37,531 nt of DNA from Pseudomonadota bacterium (GTDB lineage: Bacteria; Pseudomonadota; Gammaproteobacteria; Burkholderiales; Burkholderiaceae_C): NCBI GenBank assembly GCA_021818065.1, contig JAKAFC010000005.1, positions 1 to 37,531 on the forward strand, in the 5' to 3' direction. Numbering within the stretch: the first letter of the stretch is position 1; each line of letters opens with the position of its first letter. The notes under the pieces were generated by a model. The model was given only the letters and a program-made list of their open reading frames with translations, made no database searches and had not been told where the DNA came from. The translations under genes and the position numbers were made by a program. Below are positions 8,298 through 16,931 of this stretch, in pieces.

Positions 8298-8573
8298 GCC
8301 CGGCCGAAACCGCGGCCGAAGGCGCGAGGTGTGAACGCGACGTGTGAACCTTTGCACGTTTTGGCGAATGTCAGCAAAAACCCGCCGTCCGCGTCCGGTG
8401 AGGGCTTGATTTTGCGGGGGGGCAGTAGCACACTGACCCTGACAAATCCACCACAACAAGCGCCAGCGGCACCCGCCAGGCGCGCACGACAGGAGGTTCG
8501 CCACACCACAGACAGCACCCGGCAAGGCCCCGCGCCCTGCTGTTTCTTTCTTTCCGAAATCAGGAGCCTCACT
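8298..8573 (+). promoter_or_regulatory. Non-coding region upstream of hpf
   Basis: Together with the terminator this gives 344 bases without a gene. I find no convincing coding frame. It contains a direct repeat GTGTGAAC (8329-8336 and 8342-8349, 13-base period) and a G-run near 8416-8422. A clear sigma54 or sigma70 promoter could not be recognised, although the hpf promoter must lie here. The ribosome binding site AGGAG (8562-8566) belongs to hpf. Confidence 0.4.
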
Positions 8574-8906
8574 ATGAATCTGACCATCAGCGGCCACCAT
8601 TTGGATGTCACCCCCTCGCTGCGCACTTACGTCGAATCCAAGCTCGACCGCGTGGTGCGGCACTTCGATCAAGTGGTGAATGTCAACGTGCTACTCAGTG
8701 TGGAAAAGCTCAAGGAAAAAGAAAAGCGCCAGCACGCCGAATGCAATCTGATGGTCAAGGGCAAGTCGATCTTCTGCGAAAGTCAGCACGAGGATCTGTA
8801 TGCCGCCATCGACACCCTGGTCGACAAGCTCGACCGCCAAGTGGTCGAGCACAAGAATCGCCTGCGGGATCACCAGGCCACTGCGGGTAAGCACCTCCCG
8901 AGCTGA
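8574..8906 (+). CDS. hpf: Ribosome hibernation promoting factor, short form
   Basis: HPF binds the 30S decoding region of idle ribosomes and promotes inactive 100S dimers in stationary phase. The product has 110 residues, the short type without the C-terminal dimerisation domain of long HPF. The start [20 protein letters not shown] and the segment [15 protein letters not shown] then [20 protein letters not shown] are typical. AGGAG at 8562-8566 supports ATG 8574; the open frame extends upstream without similarity. In related bacteria hpf follows rpoN; here the preceding unit is the unrelated beta-propeller pair. ptsN and hprK follow, the usual betaproteobacterial order. Confidence 0.95.
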   Translation: MNLTISGHHLDVTPSLRTYVESKLDRVVRHFDQVVNVNVLLSVEKLKEKEKRQHAECNLMVKGKSIFCESQHEDLYAAIDTLVDKLDRQVVEHKNRLRDHQATAGKHLPS

Positions 8907-8915
8907 TCGCTCCGA

Positions 8916-8943
8916 CACACCACGGCGCTGCGGCCGTGGTGTG
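8916..8943 (+). terminator. Strong hairpin between hpf and ptsN, no T tract
   Basis: An 11-bp perfect stem, CACACCACGGC (8916-8926) with GCCGTGGTGTG (8933-8943), closes a six-base loop ten bases after the hpf stop. There is no T run after it, so it may be an attenuator, an RNA processing or stability element, or a weak terminator that lets hpf be expressed above ptsN-hprK. Confidence 0.55.
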
Positions 8944-9003
8944 CTCCGCTGCGCACCCGGCCGCAGCGAAGTTCGGTCGCGGCGAACTGCCGCAAAACCC
9001 GTT

Positions 9004-9009
9004 TACACT
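9004..9009 (+). promoter_or_regulatory. Possible -10 element before ptsN
   Basis: TACACT lies 30 bases upstream of the ptsN ATG and after the hpf-ptsN hairpin. It could give ptsN-hprK a separate transcript. A matching -35 is not evident. Confidence 0.3.
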
Positions 9010-9039
9010 CGCTGTCCTCCTTGGACCTCGCCAGATCCC

Positions 9040-9510
9040 ATGAATCGTCTCGCCCAGATCCTGCCGCCGACGCATGTGCAGCTCGACGTCGATGTCAGCA
9101 GCAAAAAGCGCGCGTTCGAATATGCCGGACTGCTGTTCGAAAACAACCTGGGTCTCAACCGGGCGCTGATCACCGACAACCTGTTCGCCCGCGAGCGTCT
9201 GGGCTCCACCGGGCTGGGCCAGGGCGTGGCCATTCCGCATGGCCGCATCAAGGGCTTGAAGCAGCCCAGCGCCGCGGTCATCCGCCTGCATCAGCCCATT
9301 GCGTTCGAGGCGCCCGACAACCTGCCGGTGTCGCTGCTGGTGGTGCTGCTGGTGCCCGAGAGCGCCAACGCCAAGCATCTGGAGCTGTTGTCCACCATCG
9401 CCGAAATGTTGTCGGACACCGAGTTGCGCGAGCAGCTCCTGCGCGAGACCGACGCCGCCGCGCTGCATCACCGCATCAGCGTCTGGGCTCCGCTGCAGAC
9501 AGCGGCTTGA
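9040..9510 (+). CDS. ptsN: Nitrogen-PTS EIIA component
   Basis: EIIA-Ntr is the phosphoacceptor of the regulatory nitrogen phosphotransferase chain (PtsP, PtsO/HPr, PtsN). It controls potassium transport, sigma54-linked functions and other targets by its phosphorylation state rather than by sugar uptake. The product has 156 residues. The phosphorylated histidine is H67 in [11 protein letters not shown], and [22 protein letters not shown] is a family signature. ATG 9040 gives the standard N-terminus [10 protein letters not shown]. The hprK start lies 22 bases downstream, so the two are co-transcribed. Confidence 0.95.
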   Translation: MNRLAQILPPTHVQLDVDVSSKKRAFEYAGLLFENNLGLNRALITDNLFARERLGSTGLGQGVAIPHGRIKGLKQPSAAVIRLHQPIAFEAPDNLPVSLLVVLLVPESANAKHLELLSTIAEMLSDTELREQLLRETDAAALHHRISVWAPLQTAA

Positions 9511-9532
9511 GCTTGGCCGTTGCCCCCTTGGT

Positions 9533-10486
9533 TTGAAAGCCTCCACCCTCGCCGCGGAGCGCCTGTTCGAGGCCAATGCCGCGCAGCTCATGTGGCAGTG
9601 GATTGCCGGGCAGAGCAATCCTGAGCGCCGTTTCGACATGGCCGCCGTCGAGGGCGCGACCTCGGGTGCCGACCTTGTCGGCTACCTCAACTACATCCAT
9701 CCGTTTCGCGTGCAAATCCTCGGTTGGCGCGAGGTGGACTATCTGAACCAGTCCAACCAGGACGACAGGCTGCGGCGCATTCGCCGCATCATCGGTCTGG
9801 AGCCCCCGGCGCTGGTGCTGGCCGACGGCAAGGAGCCGCCGCCCTGTCTGATCGACGAGTGCAACGCCGCGCAGGTGCCGCTGTTTCGTACGGCCGAGAC
9901 CGCGGCCTTCACCATCGACGTGCTGCGCGCCTACCTGTCCAAGCACTTCGCCAACCGCGTCACGCAACACGGCGTGTTCATGGACATCCTCGGTCTCGGC
10001 GTGCTGATCACGGGCGAGTCGGGTCTGGGCAAGAGTGAGCTGGGGCTGGACCTGATCACCCGGGGTCACGGCCTAGTCGCCGACGACTGCGTCGATCTGC
10101 TGCGCGTGTCGCAGAACACCATCGAAGGGCGCTGCCCGCCGCTGCTGCAGAACCTGCTGGAAGTGCGCGGCATCGGCCTGCTCGACATCAAGACCATCTT
10201 CGGCGAGACCGCAGTGCGCCGCAAGATGCGGCTCAAGCTCATCTGCCACCTCATTCGCCGCGACGTGCTCGATCGCACGTTCGAGCGTCTGCCCGCGGGC
10301 AATCTGGAGGAAGACGTGCTGGGCGTGCCCATCCGCAAGGTGATGATTCCGGTGGAGGCGGGACGCCATCTGGGCGTGCTGGTGGAGTCGGCGGTGCGCA
10401 ACACCATTCTGCAGCTGCGCGGCATCGACACCCTGCGCGAGTTCCAGGAACGCCAACGCCAGGCGATGCAGGACGGCGACGACTAG
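9533..10486 (+). CDS. hprK: HPr kinase/phosphorylase
   Basis: This bifunctional enzyme phosphorylates and dephosphorylates HPr on serine. The product has 317 residues, the usual size. The catalytic histidine region THE-family motif is [20 protein letters not shown] (H146), the P-loop is GESGLGKS (161-168), and the HprK signature is [19 protein letters not shown] (210-228). I chose TTG 9533 as start because the following [12 protein letters not shown] matches the betaproteobacterial N-terminus; the next ATG would remove about 20 conserved residues. No strong ribosome binding site precedes the TTG, so expression may be low or coupled to ptsN. The partner gene rapZ, often next in this order, is absent; fur on the opposite strand follows after 27 bases. 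Confidence 0.93.
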   Translation: MKASTLAAERLFEANAAQLMWQWIAGQSNPERRFDMAAVEGATSGADLVGYLNYIHPFRVQILGWREVDYLNQSNQDDRLRRIRRIIGLEPPALVLADGKEPPPCLIDECNAAQVPLFRTAETAAFTIDVLRAYLSKHFANRVTQHGVFMDILGLGVLITGESGLGKSELGLDLITRGHGLVADDCVDLLRVSQNTIEGRCPPLLQNLLEVRGIGLLDIKTIFGETAVRRKMRLKLICHLIRRDVLDRTFERLPAGNLEEDVLGVPIRKVMIPVEAGRHLGVLVESAVRNTILQLRGIDTLREFQERQRQAMQDGDD

Positions 10487-10513
10487 CTTGGGCGCAACGC
10501 CGCAGGCAGCTTC

Positions 10514-11005
10514 TTACTTGCTGGCCTCATCGTGCCCCTGCGGGCGCGCAGTCAGCGGCATGTGGTCGGCCTTGTTGTAATGCGGGCACGCGGCCTTCTT
10601 GGCGCAGCTGGCGTACAGCGACAGCGAATGCTCCTGCAGCTCGAAGCCGTGCTCGCTGGCGATTTTTTTCTGGCGGCGTTCGATTTCGGCGTCGAAGAAT
10701 TCCACCACCCGGCCGCAGTCCAGGCAGACCAGGTGATCGTGGTGCTTGCCCTCATTGATCTCGAACACCGACTTGCCCGACTCGAAGTTGCTGCGCAGCA
10801 GAATGCCGGCCTGCTCGAACTGCGTCAGCACGCGGTACACCGTGGCTAGGCCGATGTCCTGCTGCTCGTCGAGCAGCACGCGGTACACGTCCTCGGCCGT
10901 CATGTGACGCTGCGTGCCTTTCTGAAAAATTTCCAGAATGCGCAGGCGCGGCTGCGTGACCTTCAGGCCGGTGTTGCGCAAACCTTGTGCGTTGCTCTGA
11001 GCCAT
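10514..11005 (-). CDS. fur: Ferric uptake regulator
   Basis: Fur is the iron-dependent dimeric repressor of iron acquisition genes. The product has 163 residues. The winged-helix part contains [25 protein letters not shown] (reads 36-60, split here only by my counting). The metal region has HHDH (88-91) with CLDC (C94, C97), and a second cysteine pair C134 and C140 near the C-terminus. It is divergent from bamE, a conserved betaproteobacterial arrangement; 74 bases separate the start codons if bamE begins at 11080. It converges on hprK with a 27-base gap, which has no clear terminator. The exbB-exbD genes nearby power iron uptake and are plausible Fur targets, but I did not find a good Fur box by eye. 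Confidence 0.96.
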   Translation of the reverse strand: MAQSNAQGLRNTGLKVTQPRLRILEIFQKGTQRHMTAEDVYRVLLDEQQDIGLATVYRVLTQFEQAGILLRSNFESGKSVFEINEGKHHDHLVCLDCGRVVEFFDAEIERRQKKIASEHGFELQEHSLSLYASCAKKAACPHYNKADHMPLTARPQGHDEASK

Positions 11006-11025
11006 GGGGCAAGGGCTTGTTTCAG

Positions 11026-11031
11026 TAGAAT
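11026..11031 (+). promoter_or_regulatory. -10 element of the bamE-dapB operon
   Basis: TAGAAT matches TATAAT at five of six positions and predicts transcription start near 11038. That gives a leader of about 42 bases to ATG 11080, or a leaderless message if ATG 11038 is used. The -35 region lies within the fur start and is weak. Confidence 0.45.
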
Positions 11032-11079
11032 GCGCCGATGTTAAACGACCCCGGCCACGCTGGCAGCGTGAGTTTCCCG

Positions 11080-11718
11080 ATGCGGTTCTTCCCCGGTTTT
11101 CGTCTCCATTTCCCTGTGCGTCTGGCGCTGGCAGCAGCAGCTCTGGGTCCGTTTGCCGCGCTCGCGGGCTGCAGCAGCGTGTCCACCCAGCACGATCTGA
11201 CGGCCATGTTCAAGCCCTACCGTGCCGACGTCATCCAGGGCAACTTCGTCTCGCGCGAAATGGCCGACGAACTCAAACCCGGCATGACCAAGGCGCAGGT
11301 GCAGGCCATCATGGGCACGCCGCTGCTCGACACCGTGTTCAACCAGAACCGCTGGGAGTATGTGTTCAGCCTGCGGCAAGGCTATCAGGCGCCCATCGTG
11401 CGGCGCTTCACGGTGTCCTTCGACAAGGACGGCAAGATGGTGCGCGCCGACGGCGATCCGCTGCCGTCCGAGCAGGAATTCGTCGCCCAGATCAACACCC
11501 TGCGCGACGGCGGCAAGAAGCCCAAGTCGCTGACCGAGGCGCAGTTGCAGGCCGAAATCGCCGCCGCCGAAAAGACCCTGGCCGCGAACAAGAAGCCGGC
11601 GCCCGCAGCGTCGCAGCCGAGCAAGCTCACGGTGTACGCCTCGCCTGCCGACATTGCCGCGTTGCAGCAGGCCGCGCCGCTCGCGCCTGCGGCCGCATCC
11701 GCCCCCGCCAGCAACTGA
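11080..11718 (+). CDS. bamE: Outer membrane assembly lipoprotein BamE with long C-terminal tail
   Basis: BamE is a lipoprotein of the BAM complex that inserts beta-barrel proteins into the outer membrane. From ATG 11080 the product has 212 residues with a lipoprotein signal ending LAGC (lipidated C31). The SmpA/OmlA core lies at about 45-130 and includes [20 protein letters not shown] and [15 protein letters not shown]. coli BamE has only about 113 residues. Here residues 135-212 form an extra tail with a charged helical stretch ([20 protein letters not shown]) and an alanine/proline-rich end. ATG 11038 would add 14 residues before the basic signal start and is less likely. dapB follows after 13 bases. 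Confidence 0.92.
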   Translation: MRFFPGFRLHFPVRLALAAAALGPFAALAGCSSVSTQHDLTAMFKPYRADVIQGNFVSREMADELKPGMTKAQVQAIMGTPLLDTVFNQNRWEYVFSLRQGYQAPIVRRFTVSFDKDGKMVRADGDPLPSEQEFVAQINTLRDGGKKPKSLTEAQLQAEIAAAEKTLAANKKPAPAASQPSKLTVYASPADIAALQQAAPLAPAAASAPASN

Positions 11719-11731
11719 CCCCCGATTGCCC

Positions 11732-12556
11732 ATGAGCGCCTCGCCGACTGATTCGCTGCGCATCGCCATCGCCGGTGCCAGCGGCCGTATGGGCCGCACC
11801 CTCATCGAAGCCGTGCTCGCCGCGCCCGACTGCAGCGTCAGCGCCGCGCTCGACATGCCTGGCAGTTCTGCCCTTGGCCAGGATGCCGGGGCCTTTGCCG
11901 GGGTGCACACCGGCGTGCAAATTCGCTCCGATCTGTACTCGGCCTTGCAGCACGCCCGCTTTTTCATCGACTTCACCCGCCCCGAAGGCACCATGGCCCA
12001 CCTGGCCGCGTGCGAGGCCGCAGGTGTGGCCATGGTGATCGGCACCACCGGCTTCGATGACGCGCAGCTGGCCCGCATCCGTGCCGCGTCGCAGCGCATC
12101 GGCATCGTCATGGCGCCCAACATGAGCATCGGCGTCAACGTGGTGTTCAAGCTGCTGGAGCAGGCGGCGCGCGCCCTGGCGCAGGGCTACGACATCGAAA
12201 TCATCGAAGCCCACCACCGCCACAAGGTGGATGCGCCGTCAGGCACGGCGCTGAAAATGGGGGAAGTGGTCGCGGGTGCCCTCGGGCGCGATCTCAAGCA
12301 GTGCGCCGTCTACGGCCGCGAAGGCGTCACCGGCGAACGCGATCCGTCCACCATCGGCTTTGCCACCGTGCGCGGTGGCGACATCGTCGGCGACCATACC
12401 GTGCTGTTCGCTGGCACCGGCGAGCGCATCGAAATCACCCACAAGTCCAGCAGCCGCGCCACCTACGCCCAGGGCAGCCTGCGCGCCGTGCGCTTTCTCG
12501 CCAGCCGCTCCCAAGGCCTGTACGACATGCAGGACGTGCTGGGCTTCAAGGGCTGA
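11732..12556 (+). CDS. dapB: 4-hydroxy-tetrahydrodipicolinate reductase
   Basis: DapB carries out the NAD(P)H-dependent reduction step of the diaminopimelate/lysine pathway in the cytoplasm, needed for peptidoglycan and lysine. The product has 274 residues. The nucleotide-binding loop is GASGRMG (15-21). The catalytic signature [20 protein letters not shown] is at 159-178, with H161/H162 and K165 in the expected places. VIGTTGF (102-108) and [10 protein letters not shown] (128-137) are also typical. It follows bamE by 13 bases, and exbB starts eight bases after its stop, so one operon is likely. Confidence 0.97.
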   Translation: MSASPTDSLRIAIAGASGRMGRTLIEAVLAAPDCSVSAALDMPGSSALGQDAGAFAGVHTGVQIRSDLYSALQHARFFIDFTRPEGTMAHLAACEAAGVAMVIGTTGFDDAQLARIRAASQRIGIVMAPNMSIGVNVVFKLLEQAARALAQGYDIEIIEAHHRHKVDAPSGTALKMGEVVAGALGRDLKQCAVYGREGVTGERDPSTIGFATVRGGDIVGDHTVLFAGTGERIEITHKSSSRATYAQGSLRAVRFLASRSQGLYDMQDVLGFKG

Positions 12557-12564
12557 CCCGACGC

Positions 12565-13218
12565 ATGGGGGGACTGGCCCAGTTCTGGCAGCAGGGCGAC
12601 GCCCTCAGCCATCTCGTTGCCCTGCTGCTGCTGGCCATGTCGGTGGCGAGCTGGTTCGTCATTCTGTGGAAGGCCGCCCTGCTGGCGCGCGCCGTGCGCC
12701 GCGTCCCGGCGGGCATCGCCGCTTACTGGGGGGCACCGTCGGCGCTGCAGGCCGCCGCCGCAGTGCAGGCGGCCGACCCCGACGGCTTGGCCAGCCTGAT
12801 GGCCCAAACCGCGGCGCAGCTGGCCCGGCCCGATACCGCCCACCGCTGGCAATCGCATGACGACCGCGTCACCCGCGAACTGCGCGACGCCCTGCAGGCA
12901 GCGCAGCGACGGCTGCAGTCCGGGCATGTGCTGCTGGCCAGCGTGGGCAGCACCGCGCCCTTCGTCGGCCTGTTCGGCACGGTCTGGGGCATCTACCACG
13001 CCCTCACCGCCATCGCCGCCAGCGGCCAGATCAGCGTGGACAAGGTGGCGGGCCCGGTGGGTGAAACCCTCATCATGACCGCCGCCGGCCTGGCCGTGGC
13101 CATCCCTGCGGTGCTGGCCTACAACGCCCTGAGCAAGCGCGCCCGCCGCGTGCAGGCTGCGCTCGAAGGCTTTGCCCACGACCTGCAGCGCTTGCTGGCG
13201 GCCAACCCGGTGCTCTGA
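12565..13218 (+). CDS. exbB: MotA/TolQ/ExbB-family proton channel subunit
   Basis: ExbB with ExbD forms the inner-membrane motor that uses proton motive force to drive TonB-dependent outer membrane uptake. The product has 217 residues with three membrane segments: about 16-40, 122-150 and 163-188. The family core SVGSTAPFVGLFGTVWGIYHAL is at 127-148, and GPVGETLIMTAAGLAVAIPA at 162-181. exbD follows after 10 bases. TolQ is an alternative, but pairing with a single ExbD-like gene and no tolA/tolB points to ExbB. No tonB gene is in this window. The Fur gene upstream fits a role in iron uptake. Confidence 0.9.
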   Translation: MGGLAQFWQQGDALSHLVALLLLAMSVASWFVILWKAALLARAVRRVPAGIAAYWGAPSALQAAAAVQAADPDGLASLMAQTAAQLARPDTAHRWQSHDDRVTRELRDALQAAQRRLQSGHVLLASVGSTAPFVGLFGTVWGIYHALTAIAASGQISVDKVAGPVGETLIMTAAGLAVAIPAVLAYNALSKRARRVQAALEGFAHDLQRLLAANPVL

Positions 13219-13228
13219 GGCGCGCGGC

Positions 13229-13669
13229 ATGAGCTTCGGCAGTTTCGACTCCGGTGACGACGGCGAGGCGATGAGCGACATCAACATGACGCCGCTGATC
13301 GACGTCATGCTGGTGCTGCTGGTGATTTTCATCATCACTGCGCCGTTGCTCACCGGCAGCCTCAAGCTCGATCTGCCCAAGGTCGATGCCCCGGCGGCGC
13401 AGCAGACGCCCACCGTGCTGCAAGTGGGGCTGCGCAAGGATGGGCAGCTGTATCTGGCCGATCAGCCCATCAGCCTGCAACAACTCACGGCGCGCTTTGT
13501 CGCGGCGGCCAAGCAGTCGGACAAGACCGAGGTGCATCTGAGCGCCGACACCGCCGTGCCCTACGGCGACGTGGCGCGGGTGATGGGCGCGGCGCAGGCG
13601 GCGGGGCTGAGCCGCATCGGTCTCATCACCCAGCCACCGGCGGGGGCGGCGTCGACAGCCGCGCGTTGA
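13229..13669 (+). CDS. exbD: ExbD/TolR-family energy transducer
   Basis: This is the single-span partner of ExbB. The product has 146 residues: a short cytoplasmic start, a membrane helix about 20-42 and a periplasmic domain. The proton-carrying aspartate is D25 in NMTPLIDVMLVLLVIFI. The periplasmic part has LRKDGQLYLADQPI and ends with YGDVARVMGAAQAAGLSRIG, both typical. ATG 13229 is the first good start after exbB and gives MSFGSFDSGDDG, a usual betaproteobacterial N-terminus. Its stop lies only nine bases from the stop of the convergent cytochrome gene, leaving no room for a separate terminator. Confidence 0.9.
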   Translation: MSFGSFDSGDDGEAMSDINMTPLIDVMLVLLVIFIITAPLLTGSLKLDLPKVDAPAAQQTPTVLQVGLRKDGQLYLADQPISLQQLTARFVAAAKQSDKTEVHLSADTAVPYGDVARVMGAAQAAGLSRIGLITQPPAGAASTAAR

Positions 13670-13678
13670 CCGCGCTGG

Positions 13679-14026
13679 TCACTTGAACTTGTAGTAGGTC
13701 TGATTCAGGTAGGCAGCGATGTCCTTGACCTCTTCCGGGAACAGGTCGTGGTTGAGCTGCGTCACGCACATCTGCGTGAAGGCCAGCAGTTGCTTGGGGT
13801 TGTGCACCTTGCGATCGGCCCGGGTGTACATGGCCGAGGCCTGACCCATCATGCGCTCGGCGTGGCAGGCGGCGCATTTCAGGTCGGTGTAGAACTTTTG
13901 GCCCTGGACCACGTTGGCGCCGTGGAAGGGATCGGTCTCGGCCGCCCCGGCGGCAGGGGCGCCAAGCGCGCCCATCAGAGCAGCCGTCGCGCAGGCGAGG
14001 CGCAAGATGCGTGATTGTGCCGTCAT
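13679..14026 (-). CDS. Small exported monoheme cytochrome c
   Basis: The product has 115 residues with a Sec signal peptide ending near PAAGAAE. One heme-binding motif CAACH lies at about residues 51-55. The mature domain has a class I cytochrome c end, EEVKDIAAYLNQTYYKFK. Candidate axial methionines are in SAMYTRADRK or LLAFTQMCV; the second is next to an additional cysteine. It probably carries electrons in the periplasm. A GGGAGA ribosome binding site (plus-strand TCTCCC at 14032-14037) supports the start. It is not in an oxidase or Sox cluster here, so its partners are unknown. The diguanylate cyclase gene lies 87 bases upstream in the reading direction of both. Confidence 0.85.
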   Translation of the reverse strand: MTAQSRILRLACATAALMGALGAPAAGAAETDPFHGANVVQGQKFYTDLKCAACHAERMMGQASAMYTRADRKVHNPKQLLAFTQMCVTQLNHDLFPEEVKDIAAYLNQTYYKFK

Positions 14027-14113
14027 CGAAGTCTCCCTGTTGTTTGAGCGCAGTGTGCGGGAGCTGCCGTGGGCTTGTCCAGTGCAGCCCTGCGCCGCGC
14101 AGGGGTACCGCGC

Positions 14114-15955
14114 TCAGGTGCGCGCCGGTCGGGTGAACTGGAACAGCGACGTCTGCACGTCGGCCTCCATGTCGTGCTCCCACAGCACGTGGGTGTCGCG
14201 TCCCTGCGCCTTGGCGCGGTACATGGCAACGTCGGCCAGACGCAGCAGGTCTTCGAGCGACTGCGCGTGCTGCGGGTACAGCGCCACGCCGATGCTGCCC
14301 GAGGCGCGAAACTCGCGGCCGGAGAGGGCATAGGGCGCGCGCAGCCGCTCCAGGGTGTGACGCGCCAGATCTTCGGCCAGCCGGGGCGCCGGCAGGTTGG
14401 GCAGCACCACGGCGAACTCGTCGCCACCGAGGCGGGCGCACACGGCGTCGGGGCCGAAGGCTTCGCGCAGTCGGGCCGCGGTGGCCTGGATGAGCGCGTC
14501 GCCCGCGGCGTGGCCGAACTGGTCGTTGATGCGCTTGAGGCCGTCGAGGTCGATCCACAGCACGGCGGCATAGGCGCGGCTGTCGCGGGTGCGGTCGAGC
14601 TGGCGCTGTCCGGCGTCGAACAGACCATTGCGGTTGAGCAGCCCGGTCAGCGGGTCTTTGAGCAGCATGTCCTGCAGCCGGCTGGCGCGCTCGCGCAGTT
14701 GGGCGATGCGCACCGACAGACCGTAGGTGAGCACCAGTGCCAGCAGCACCGACACCCACTGCAGGGCGTCGGCGGTGAGAAAGGTTTCGGGCAGCCAGCC
14801 CAGGGTGCGGCCGATGTTGGCGAAGCCGACGACGATGAGGGGCACCAGACTCAACAGCAGGATCATGGCCGGAATGAAGCGCTGACGCCAGCGCACTGCC
14901 GCGGCCAGAGCGATGAGCAGCAGCGTGGCCGCGGCGATGAGCTGGGCCGGGATCAGCATCCAGCCGCTGCTGGGCAGCAGCGCGGTGATCGCCTGGGTGA
15001 TGGCCAGCCACTGCATGATCTGCAGCGCCAGGTCGAGCTGCGGGGCATGGCGTGGCAGCAGCAGATACGCACGGATGAAGTACAGGCCACCGGCGCACAT
15101 CAGCGTCAGCCCGGCGATCAGGCCGATGCCGTTCCACTGCGCCGAGCCGCTCCAGACCTGATGCTGCCCCATGCCCGAGAGCGTGAGCATGTAGAACAGC
15201 GTGGCCGACTGCCACAGGATGTAGGCGAAGTAGGCGCGGTCGTGCGTGCTGAAGAACAGGAAGGCGTTGTAGATTAGCAGGGCGATCATCATGCCGTAGA
15301 ACAGGCCCTGCAGCAGGGCGTCGTCCACGGCGTGATGACGAAACGCCGTGGCGTTCCACAGGTGGAACTCGGGGGTGAGCGCGCCGTATTGCGCCACGCG
15401 GATCAGCAGGGTGCTGGCGCCTTCGGGCGGGCTGACCGCATACGCTTTGAAGCGCGAGTGCAGCGGCGTGAGCTGGCCCATGCCGGCCGGGCGCTCGCTG
15501 TCGGCTTGGGTCAGATCGGTGGGCAGCAGATAGGCGTCGGCCTCGCGCCACACCGGGCGGCCGAGCTGCAGCACCAGGTGCTCGGGCGACAGGCTGCTGC
15601 GGAACAAGCGGATGCGCACCCACAGCGCGCGATCGCTCAGGCCCAGATTGCCGCCGCGCACGGTCTGGAACTGGGCATCGGTGCGCGCGGCGACGTCGGC
15701 CGGTTCCAGCCGCACCGCAGTCTCGCGCAGGGTTTGCAGCGACGGCCGCAGACTCTGACGCACCAAGTCCTGCGGCACCAGCACCACCAACGGAGGGGCG
15801 GCGTTGGGCGTGTCAGCCCAGGCCATGGGGGTCGAGCTGGGCAGCAGAGCGAGCAGCACCGACAGCAGCAGCCCCCGCCACGCCCAGGGCACCCATGCCG
15901 CTGCCAGGCTGCGGCACGCGGCACGAAGGTGCAAGGGGTGGGGCGGACGAGCCAT
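14114..15955 (-). CDS. 7TMR-DISM diguanylate cyclase
   Basis: This inner-membrane signalling protein would make cyclic di-GMP in response to a periplasmic ligand. The product has 613 residues: signal peptide or anchor (about 24-47), a periplasmic 7TMR-DISM-type extracellular domain (about 55-205, including ALWVRIRLFR), seven membrane helices (about 213-412) and a GGDEF domain (about 428-590). The active site LGGDEF is intact at 509-514, and DPLTGLLNRNGLF starts the domain. The product-inhibition site RxxD normally found five residues before GGDEF is not in register here (sequence REAFGPDAVCARL). No EAL domain is present. It is monocistronic or joined with the cytochrome gene downstream. Ligand unknown; carbohydrate or other periplasmic cues are known for this class. 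Confidence 0.9.
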   Translation of the reverse strand: MARPPHPLHLRAACRSLAAAWVPWAWRGLLLSVLLALLPSSTPMAWADTPNAAPPLVVLVPQDLVRQSLRPSLQTLRETAVRLEPADVAARTDAQFQTVRGGNLGLSDRALWVRIRLFRSSLSPEHLVLQLGRPVWREADAYLLPTDLTQADSERPAGMGQLTPLHSRFKAYAVSPPEGASTLLIRVAQYGALTPEFHLWNATAFRHHAVDDALLQGLFYGMMIALLIYNAFLFFSTHDRAYFAYILWQSATLFYMLTLSGMGQHQVWSGSAQWNGIGLIAGLTLMCAGGLYFIRAYLLLPRHAPQLDLALQIMQWLAITQAITALLPSSGWMLIPAQLIAAATLLLIALAAAVRWRQRFIPAMILLLSLVPLIVVGFANIGRTLGWLPETFLTADALQWVSVLLALVLTYGLSVRIAQLRERASRLQDMLLKDPLTGLLNRNGLFDAGQRQLDRTRDSRAYAAVLWIDLDGLKRINDQFGHAAGDALIQATAARLREAFGPDAVCARLGGDEFAVVLPNLPAPRLAEDLARHTLERLRAPYALSGREFRASGSIGVALYPQHAQSLEDLLRLADVAMYRAKAQGRDTHVLWEHDMEADVQTSLFQFTRPART

Positions 15956-16025
15956 GGTGGGAGGGGCCCGGTGGCGGCAGGAGCACCACGGGCCGAACCA
16001 GTGTAGGCAGCGCGCCCCAAGCGCT

Positions 16026-16931
16026 TCAATCCCTCTCAGCAGGGGGGCGATAGCGCAGCGCCTCGACCACGACGGTCAGGGCCCGCGACGCCTGGCGGCG
16101 GCTGGGGTAATACAGGTGATAGCCCGGGTAGCTCGGGCACCAGGCCTGCAGCACCCGGCGCAGACGACCTGCGGCGATGGACTCCAACGCCTGGTCTTCC
16201 GGCACATAGGCCAGCCCGGCCCCGGCCAGGGCCGCGCGCAGGATGGGCGCACTGGCGTTGAAGGTCCACTGCCCCTGCACCTGCACCTTGATGGGCCGAC
16301 CGTCGCGCGCGAACTCCCAGGGCAGCAGCTTGCCGCTGGGCAGGCGCAGGTTGATGCAGTTGTGCGCCGCTAGGTCCTGCGGGCGGCGCGGAGGCGGCCT
16401 GTTGGCGAAATAGTCCGGCGTGGCCACCACGGCCATGCGCTGATCGGGACCGATGCGCACCGCGACCATGTCCTGCTCCAGGCTCTCGCCGATGCGTACC
16501 CCGGCGTCGAAGCGCTGGGCGACGATGTCGGTGAAGCCGTAATCGACGTAGACCTCCACCTGCAGCTCCGGGTACTGTGCCAGCACCGGCCCGAGCTTGG
16601 GCCACAGCACGGTGTCCGCCGCATGCCCGGCAGCAGTGATGCGGATGAGTCCTGCGGGCTTGTCGCGCAACTCGCGCAGAGCGCCGAGTTCGGCTTCGAT
16701 GGCCTCGAAGCGCGGCGCCAGGGTGCGCAGCAGGCGCTCTCCCGCCTCGGTTGGTGCGACGCTGCGCGTGGTGCGGTTGAGCAGCCGCAGCCCGAGCTGC
16801 GTCTCCAGCGCCCGCAGGCGATGGCTCAGAGCAGATTGCGAGACCCCGAGTTGCACGGCCGCTTGGGTAAAGCTCTGCTCGCGCGCCACTGCGACGAAGG
16901 CCAGAAGATCATTGAAATCAGGAGAGGGCAT
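16026..16931 (-). CDS. LysR-family transcriptional regulator
   Basis: The product has 301 residues: an N-terminal winged helix-turn-helix (about 5-64, with SFTQAAVQLGVSQSALSHRL) and a substrate-binding effector domain. The wording LLNRTTRSVAPTEAGERLL is typical of the large DmlR/YafC-like group. It is divergent from the alcohol dehydrogenase cluster, with 96 bases between start codons, and by the usual LysR logic is the likely regulator of that cluster. The inducer is unknown; given the cluster, a reactive aldehyde or an electrophile is possible. Confidence 0.92.
   Translation of the reverse strand: MPSPDFNDLLAFVAVAREQSFTQAAVQLGVSQSALSHRLRALETQLGLRLLNRTTRSVAPTEAGERLLRTLAPRFEAIEAELGALRELRDKPAGLIRITAAGHAADTVLWPKLGPVLAQYPELQVEVYVDYGFTDIVAQRFDAGVRIGESLEQDMVAVRIGPDQRMAVVATPDYFANRPPPRRPQDLAAHNCINLRLPSGKLLPWEFARDGRPIKVQVQGQWTFNASAPILRAALAGAGLAYVPEDQALESIAAGRLRRVLQAWCPSYPGYHLYYPSRRQASRALTVVVEALRYRPPAERD

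Noticed and set aside
8329-8349. Direct repeat GTGTGAAC, considered as a short CRISPR-like or iteron element
   Set aside because: Only two copies of eight bases; too short and too few for an array or origin.
8342-8376. Possible sigma54 promoter upstream of hpf
   Set aside because: A GG...GC pair is present (TTGGCGAATGTCAGC), but the spacing between GG and GC is nine bases rather than ten and the flanks do not match the consensus.
13679-14026. SoxX or other sulfur-oxidation cytochrome
   Set aside because: A single CAACH in a generic small class I domain; no Sox genes nearby and no specific SoxX features seen.
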